Shown piece after piece: positions 60,092 through 64,000 of a stretch of 64,000 nucleotides of DNA; within the stretch, counting starts at the first letter, position 1; every line of letters begins with the position of its first letter. The notes beneath the pieces were generated by a model that saw only the letters and a program-made list of their open reading frames with translations, did not search any database and was not told the DNA's origin. The position numbers were made by a program, and so were the translations under genes. The stretch is from contig CAMDOM010000007.1 of assembly GCA_945903645.1 (NCBI GenBank), forward strand, positions 17,077 to 81,076, in the 5' to 3' direction. The DNA comes from Chryseobacterium gleum. GTDB lineage: Bacteria; Bacteroidota; Bacteroidia; UBA10329.

Positions 60092-60325
60092 GTGACCGTT
60101 AAAGATTTGAAAATAGGGCAGGAGGCTCAAATTTTTGCGTTTTCAGACAAAGCTTTGGGGCATCATTTGGTGGAAATGGGCGTGGTGCCGGGCGAAACCA
60201 TTACCATAGAACGCATCGCACCCTTGGGCGACCCCATTGCCATTCGCGTGTCTAACCTGCTGTTGTGCATCAGAAAACAAGAAGCATCGGCCATTTTGGT
60301 GCAGCTGCCCGCGCAAGCCCACTGA
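60092..60325 (+). CDS. feoA: FeoA ferrous iron transport accessory protein
   Basis: A 77-residue SH3-like protein that helps FeoB in ferrous iron uptake. Blocks: LKIGQEAQIFAFSDKALGHHLVEMGVVPGETITIERIAPLGDPIAIRV and the closing LLLCIRKQEASAILV. The GTG start at 60092 is the only one giving the family N terminus. The frame ends 21 bp before feoB. FeoA-FeoB pairs without FeoC are usual in Bacteroidota. Confidence 0.93.
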   Translation: MTVKDLKIGQEAQIFAFSDKALGHHLVEMGVVPGETITIERIAPLGDPIAIRVSNLLLCIRKQEASAILVQLPAQAH

Positions 60326-60346
60326 TTTTAAGACCTGATAAAAGCT

Positions 60347-62299
60347 GTGGCTACCGAAGGACTGAAAATTGCTCTAATTGGGAATCCGAATAGTGGAAAA
60401 AGTTCGCTGTTCAATGCCTTGACGGGCATGAACCAGAAAGTGGGCAACTTTCCAGGCATCACCGTTGATAGAAAGGTGGGTGTCTTTTCTGCGGGAAAAC
60501 GAAAAGTGCATCTGGTAGATCTTCCCGGCACCTATAGTTTGGAACCCCGCTCTTTGGACGAACGCGTAGCTGCCGAGGCCATCACGCTTACTTCGCATCC
60601 CGAGCATCCCAACCTCACCCTTATTGTTGTAGACGCAACCCATCTTAAACTGGGACTCTACTTGGCCTTGCAAGTCATTGAAACTGGAATGCCCAGCATT
60701 CTTGTGCTCAACATGATGGACCAACTGGCGGCATCAAAAATTACCATCAACATACCTGCGCTTGCCTCCGAACTCGGCATTCCGGTGTTGGCTACCAATG
60801 CCCGCAAACCTGAGGGTATTGCCGCATTGCGCGATGCCATTGCCAACCACGATTTGGCCCGCCCTACTGCCAAATGGGCCGCCAGCATAACGGCCAATCA
60901 AGGTTCGTTAGAGCGCCACACCGTTATTCGAGACATCCTCGCAAAAACAACCGCAGGCACCGAGCCCACCAAGCGCTCCGTAACGCAGCGGTTGGATGAT
61001 ATCCTCACCCACCGCATTTGGGGCTTGGTCATTTTCTTCGCCCTTCTTGTTGTGGTTTTTCAGTCTATTTTTTCTTGGGCCAGCTATCCCATGGAGTGGA
61101 TAGAAATGGGGTTTTCTTCTGGTGCCGAGCTGTGGCATCGCATTTTGCCCCCAAGTTTTCTCACCAGTCTTTGGATAGAAGGCATTTGGGCTGGGTTGGG
61201 CGGTGTGGTCATTTTCATCCCTCAAATCGCCTTTCTGTTTTTGTTTATCGCCTTGATGGAAGACACGGGCTACATGGCGCGCGTTAGTTTTATCACCGAC
61301 AAAGCTCTTCGCAAGTTTGGCCTTCAAGGCCGCAGCGTGTTGCCGCTAATGGGTGCTGTGGCCTGCGCTGTGCCTGCAATTTTGGCCACACGCACCATTT
61401 CCAACTGGAAAGAACGGTTGCTCACCATTTTGGTGCTGCCGTTTATGACCTGCTCGGCCCGCTTGCCTGTCTATGTGTTGCTCATTGCGTTGGTTATTCC
61501 GCAAGGCTATCTGTTTGGTGTTATCGGCTATCAAGGCATGACCATGATGGCCATGTATATGCTAGGCACTGTCACTGCCCTTGGCGCGGCTTGGGTGGTG
61601 TCGAAGTTTATTGCCAACGATGGCCCCAACCATTTCATTATGGAAATGCCCGTGTATCGCGCCCCTCGCTGGAGCAACATTGCCCTAGACATTGCTCGCA
61701 AAGTGACCCTATTTGTTACCTCTGCCGGAAAAATAATTGTGGTTATCTCTGTTTTTCTATGGCTTGGCGCATCGTTTGGCCCAACCGAACGCTATGAAAA
61801 AATAGACCAGCACTACGCCACGCTGGCTGCTGCACCCCAAGCCGACACCGTTCTTTTGGCGCGCCTAAAAAGTGCCGAACAATTGGAAAATTCCTACATC
61901 GGCATTCTGGGCCACGCCATCGAACCTGCCATAGCGCCCTTGGGCTACGATTGGAAAATAGGCATAGCCCTCATAACCTCCTTTGCCGCCCGCGAAGTGT
62001 TTGTAGGCACTATGGCCACCATCTATGCCGTTGGCGACAGCGAAGATGTGACCACCATCCGCCAAAAAATGCAAGCCCGCACCAAACCCGGCACCACCGC
62101 CCCTCTGTACGACCTGCCCTTTGGCCTATCGCTCCTCGTGTTTTATGCCTTTGCCATGCAATGCGTCAGCACCATTGCCGTGGTGAAATCTGAAACTGGC
62201 ACATGGAAATGGCCCATCCTCCAACTCTTTGGCATGACGGGCCTAGCCTTCGCTAGCGCATGGGTGGTGTATCGGGTGGCGCAATTCTTTGTGGCCTGA
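60347..62299 (+). CDS. feoB: FeoB ferrous iron transporter
   Basis: An inner-membrane Fe(II) permease with a cytoplasmic GTPase. The 650 residues start at GTG 60347, giving the G domain directly: G1 GNPNSGKSS (12-20), G3 DLPGTYSL and G4 LNMMDQ. A helical GDI domain follows (about 165-225), and then the membrane part with about eight hydrophobic segments. The two gate motifs include PLMGAVACAVPAILATRT and CSARLPVYVLLI, which carry the cysteine-bearing core. It lacks the third cytoplasmic FeoC-like extension. The second half has FAAREVFVGTMATIY. It follows feoA by 21 bp in one operon and is followed by non-coding repeats. Confidence 0.95.
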   Translation: MATEGLKIALIGNPNSGKSSLFNALTGMNQKVGNFPGITVDRKVGVFSAGKRKVHLVDLPGTYSLEPRSLDERVAAEAITLTSHPEHPNLTLIVVDATHLKLGLYLALQVIETGMPSILVLNMMDQLAASKITINIPALASELGIPVLATNARKPEGIAALRDAIANHDLARPTAKWAASITANQGSLERHTVIRDILAKTTAGTEPTKRSVTQRLDDILTHRIWGLVIFFALLVVVFQSIFSWASYPMEWIEMGFSSGAELWHRILPPSFLTSLWIEGIWAGLGGVVIFIPQIAFLFLFIALMEDTGYMARVSFITDKALRKFGLQGRSVLPLMGAVACAVPAILATRTISNWKERLLTILVLPFMTCSARLPVYVLLIALVIPQGYLFGVIGYQGMTMMAMYMLGTVTALGAAWVVSKFIANDGPNHFIMEMPVYRAPRWSNIALDIARKVTLFVTSAGKIIVVISVFLWLGASFGPTERYEKIDQHYATLAAAPQADTVLLARLKSAEQLENSYIGILGHAIEPAIAPLGYDWKIGIALITSFAAREVFVGTMATIYAVGDSEDVTTIRQKMQARTKPGTTAPLYDLPFGLSLLVFYAFAMQCVSTIAVVKSETGTWKWPILQLFGMTGLAFASAWVVYRVAQFFVA

Positions 62300-62642
62300 T
62301 GCTCGGAATTTGCTTTCACTACGGATAACGTGAAAATGGATTTTGTAGGGGAAGTCAATTTTGGTGGTATCGAACCGAGGACGGTTTGGAATATCCCCTT
62401 ACTTCGGGATCCAACAGGTACAGCTTAGCGCAGACGGGTGATTGTTTGTTGAACCTCCAACTATCCCGAGGATTTCCGTTTATTCGGGATGAACATATAA
62501 TTGTTCTAACGTTTCGCGGCTACCCGAAGGGCGGGACTTTTACCACAAAACTTGATTTGAAAAACTAATGTTTGATTAACTACAAAACTGTCTTTGGAAC
62601 ACGAAACCCCGCCTTTTGGGTAGGTGCTGTTATGGGCTGGTT
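62300..62642. other. Intergenic region with hairpins and an attC-like site
   Basis: Between feoB and the last gene. ATCCC/GGGAT hairpins occur at 62393-62410 and again at 62463-62490 (arms ATCCCGA and TCGGGAT), which may terminate feoB. From 62503 an attC-like element starts, described separately. No ORF in the region looks like a gene. Confidence 0.6.
62503..62638 (-). repeat. attC-like recombination site
   Basis: Read on the minus strand: core GCCCATAAC (62638-62630), a left arm AGCACCTACCC, then a long imperfect stem, a right arm GGGTAGCCGC, and a second core GTTAGAAC (62510-62503). The stem pairs 62521-62535 with 62608-62622 over 15 bases including two G-U pairs, around 72 bases. Integron attC sites have this R-L-loop-L-R plan. 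The cores are close to the GTTATGC type known from Vibrio superintegron sites. Inference from structure only. Confidence 0.42.
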
Positions 62643-63836
62643 TCATTGTTTAACTATTTTCATTACTTTATTCAAATATCCTCCGATACTTAAATAGTAG
62701 ATACCTTTAGACAAGAGTGAAATATCGATACTTGTGTTTTCTGATTTTATTTTTCCAGCAAATAGTGATCTTCCGAGATTGTCATATATTTCATAGTCCG
62801 CACCTGATAAAGAAGTATCTACTTTTATATTAAGCATATCATTAGTTGGATTTGGATGAACACTAATTTTGACGACAGGATTTTCTTCAATGCCAACGTT
62901 AGTTGCACAGTCTGAAAAGTAATCTGTTATATAATTTTTTTGAGTAGGATTAGCTTGATGCTGTGCACTTCCTTTTAGATGAACTACATCCCCAAATAAA
63001 TACGAATATTCTGTAATTTCAAGAGAACCCGTACCTATTGTTGTTCCAGAAGTTAATATACTTCCAGTATAACCTTTATTTGTTGCGATAATGTGCGCGG
63101 CGGTTTCCGCTGGTAAAAAGGTTGCTCCTATATTTGGAGAAAAGCCACCATTATATGGAATTAAATTATCGTTTGTATTGCTAATACTTAAATATTTTCT
63201 TGAAGATAAAGGGTTTGAAACAACATCATAGCCACAGTATGAACTACTAGGGACGCTTACACCACTTGGTTTATAAAAATCCCCTGAATGGTATTGGAAA
63301 TCATTTAGATGCGAAACAACTGAACAAATAATATCAATTCCTGCATTCGTATTTTCTATAAAGACCCGATTGGCTAGACCTGCGCCATTTGATGTTCCTA
63401 ATATTCGGATTTTATTGGTATCTACATTAGTGTATGTTTGCAAGATATTTACAAGATCATCGATCATCTCAACATCAGGTGCATCGCTGTTTTCTGCACA
63501 AATATTCCAACTGTTTTGATAACCGGTTGGGGCAACAAGTATATGACACGGAAGCACAGAGCCAAATTGCTGTTGAGAAAGCATTGGTGGGCCCGCTAAA
63601 TTCAAGAGGTTTCCAGAGCCATTACCATGAAGAAGTATACATACAGGAAATCCGCCTTGAGGAACAGCACCCTGAGGTACTAAAATATTTATTGGGTAAG
63701 TATATCCGCTTGGTTGTGAAGTCCATGTTTTTGTAATGCTAATACTTGTGTTATTAGTTAAAACTTGAGAAAATCCAAATATTGGTAAGTAAATCAGCGC
63801 TATGAAAAGTAATTTAGTAATGTTTAAAGGTGTCAT
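62643..63836 (-). CDS. T9SS-secreted alpha/beta-hydrolase (esterase/depolymerase-like)
   Basis: A 397-residue secreted hydrolase. The signal peptide covers about 1-23 (MTPLNITKLLFIALIYLPIFGFS). The catalytic domain resembles the PHB depolymerase/feruloyl esterase group: the oxyanion HGNGSG is at 70-75, the nucleophile Ser149 is in GTSNGAG, Asp223 is in SNTNDNLIPY and His293 is in GSAQH. The C terminus (about 317-397) is a type A T9SS sorting domain (VVKISVHPNPTNDMLNIKV ... YYLSIGGYLNKVMKIVKQ), so it is exported by the type IX system, likely to the surface. The substrate ester is not identifiable. The gene is AT-rich and sits alone inside the candidate cassette. Confidence 0.84.
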   Translation of the reverse strand: MTPLNITKLLFIALIYLPIFGFSQVLTNNTSISITKTWTSQPSGYTYPINILVPQGAVPQGGFPVCILLHGNGSGNLLNLAGPPMLSQQQFGSVLPCHILVAPTGYQNSWNICAENSDAPDVEMIDDLVNILQTYTNVDTNKIRILGTSNGAGLANRVFIENTNAGIDIICSVVSHLNDFQYHSGDFYKPSGVSVPSSSYCGYDVVSNPLSSRKYLSISNTNDNLIPYNGGFSPNIGATFLPAETAAHIIATNKGYTGSILTSGTTIGTGSLEITEYSYLFGDVVHLKGSAQHQANPTQKNYITDYFSDCATNVGIEENPVVKISVHPNPTNDMLNIKVDTSLSGADYEIYDNLGRSLFAGKIKSENTSIDISLLSKGIYYLSIGGYLNKVMKIVKQ

Positions 63837-64000
63837 ATACTTTGTTATCTACACTTTAGTTTAATCGTATCGTTGTTTTGAACTTGCCCATAACGGCAGT
63901 CCGTGAAAAAACCACTCGTTAATTCTGTGTAAATATACCCAAATCAACAAAAGAAGTAGCACATTATTAGCTATATTTATAGGATAAACCAAAGAATGTA

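Larger units (their letters stand above)
62503..63894 (-). mobile_element. Candidate integron-type gene cassette (no integrase in window)
   Basis: The single T9SS-secreted gene is flanked by GCCCATAAC at 63886-63894 (upstream of the gene) and its exact complement GTTATGGGC at 62630-62638 (downstream). In integron cassettes the cassette's own start (G/TTRRRY) is complementary to the first core of its own attC, which is what is seen here over nine bases. The unit is AT-rich compared with feoB. The window shows no intI gene, attI or further cassette. An alternative is a Bacteroidota non-coding repeat with the same ends. Confidence 0.4.

Overview
The window reads as a chromosomal segment of a member of the Bacteroidota, most likely a free-living or environmental Flavobacteriia/Chitinophagia-type lineage. 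The reasons are: a C-terminal type IX secretion (T9SS) sorting domain (62643-63836), a SusC-like TonB receptor with an N-terminal carboxypeptidase-regulatory-like domain, Bacteroidota-type -7 promoter boxes (TAnnTTTG) rather than clear Shine-Dalgarno sites, paired gluzincin M1 peptidases with signal peptides, and a Bacteroidota-type topoisomerase IV pair. Most genes are moderate in GC. The polysaccharide cluster from about 22.9 to 34 kb and the last gene are visibly AT-richer, as expected of exchanged DNA.

Layout: 1-18.5 kb holds mixed housekeeping and stress genes: an adenylate cyclase end, a patatin-like lipase/barrel fusion, hemB, an HTH/AbiEii toxin-antitoxin pair, an ACMSD-like amidohydrolase, a fused MsrB-MsrA lipoprotein, oligopeptidase B, a VapC-type toxin-antitoxin pair, an M1 peptidase, a DUF192 lipoprotein, an AAA/DUF4143 ATPase and two Wzi-like outer-membrane barrels. 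18.6-39.2 kb is a surface-polysaccharide locus. It contains cysC-cysD-cysN for activated sulfate (cysN is broken by a stop codon), hldE for ADP-heptose, a wecB remnant, Wzy-type polymerase and Wzx flippase, a YdjC deacetylase, two glycosyltransferases, CapA and CapK-like proteins, a complete PglC/PglD/PglE/PglF set for an NDP-di-N-acetylbacillosamine-primed glycan, and, convergently, Wzc and Wza for export. 39.2-62.3 kb is housekeeping: aspS, topoisomerase IV subunits B and A, a second M1 peptidase with a HupE/UreJ protein, glutamate dehydrogenase, a TonB receptor, dprA, ctpA, a dCMP deaminase, tRNA-Leu(CAA), prs, rplY, pth, queA, feoA and feoB. 62.5-63.9 kb holds a single AT-rich T9SS-secreted esterase-like gene bracketed by attC-like sequences.

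How the parts fit: the Pgl set would make and prime an undecaprenyl-linked bacillosamine-type sugar, the two glycosyltransferases would extend it, Wzx/Wzy would flip and polymerise it, Wzc/Wza would control and carry out export, and the two Wzi-like barrels could hold the product at the surface. CysC/D/N would supply PAPS, possibly for sulfation, but no sulfotransferase is visible here and cysN carries a nonsense codon.

The observations most worth following up are the cassette-like unit at 62503-63894 whose ends obey the geometry of an integron gene cassette, the serial-hairpin intergenic element at 8064-8314, three TTGCACAG motifs at exact 21-nt spacing upstream of oligopeptidase B, the cysN nonsense codon, and the internally deleted wecB remnant. 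No wholly new multi-gene defence or biosynthetic system could be demonstrated from sequence alone.
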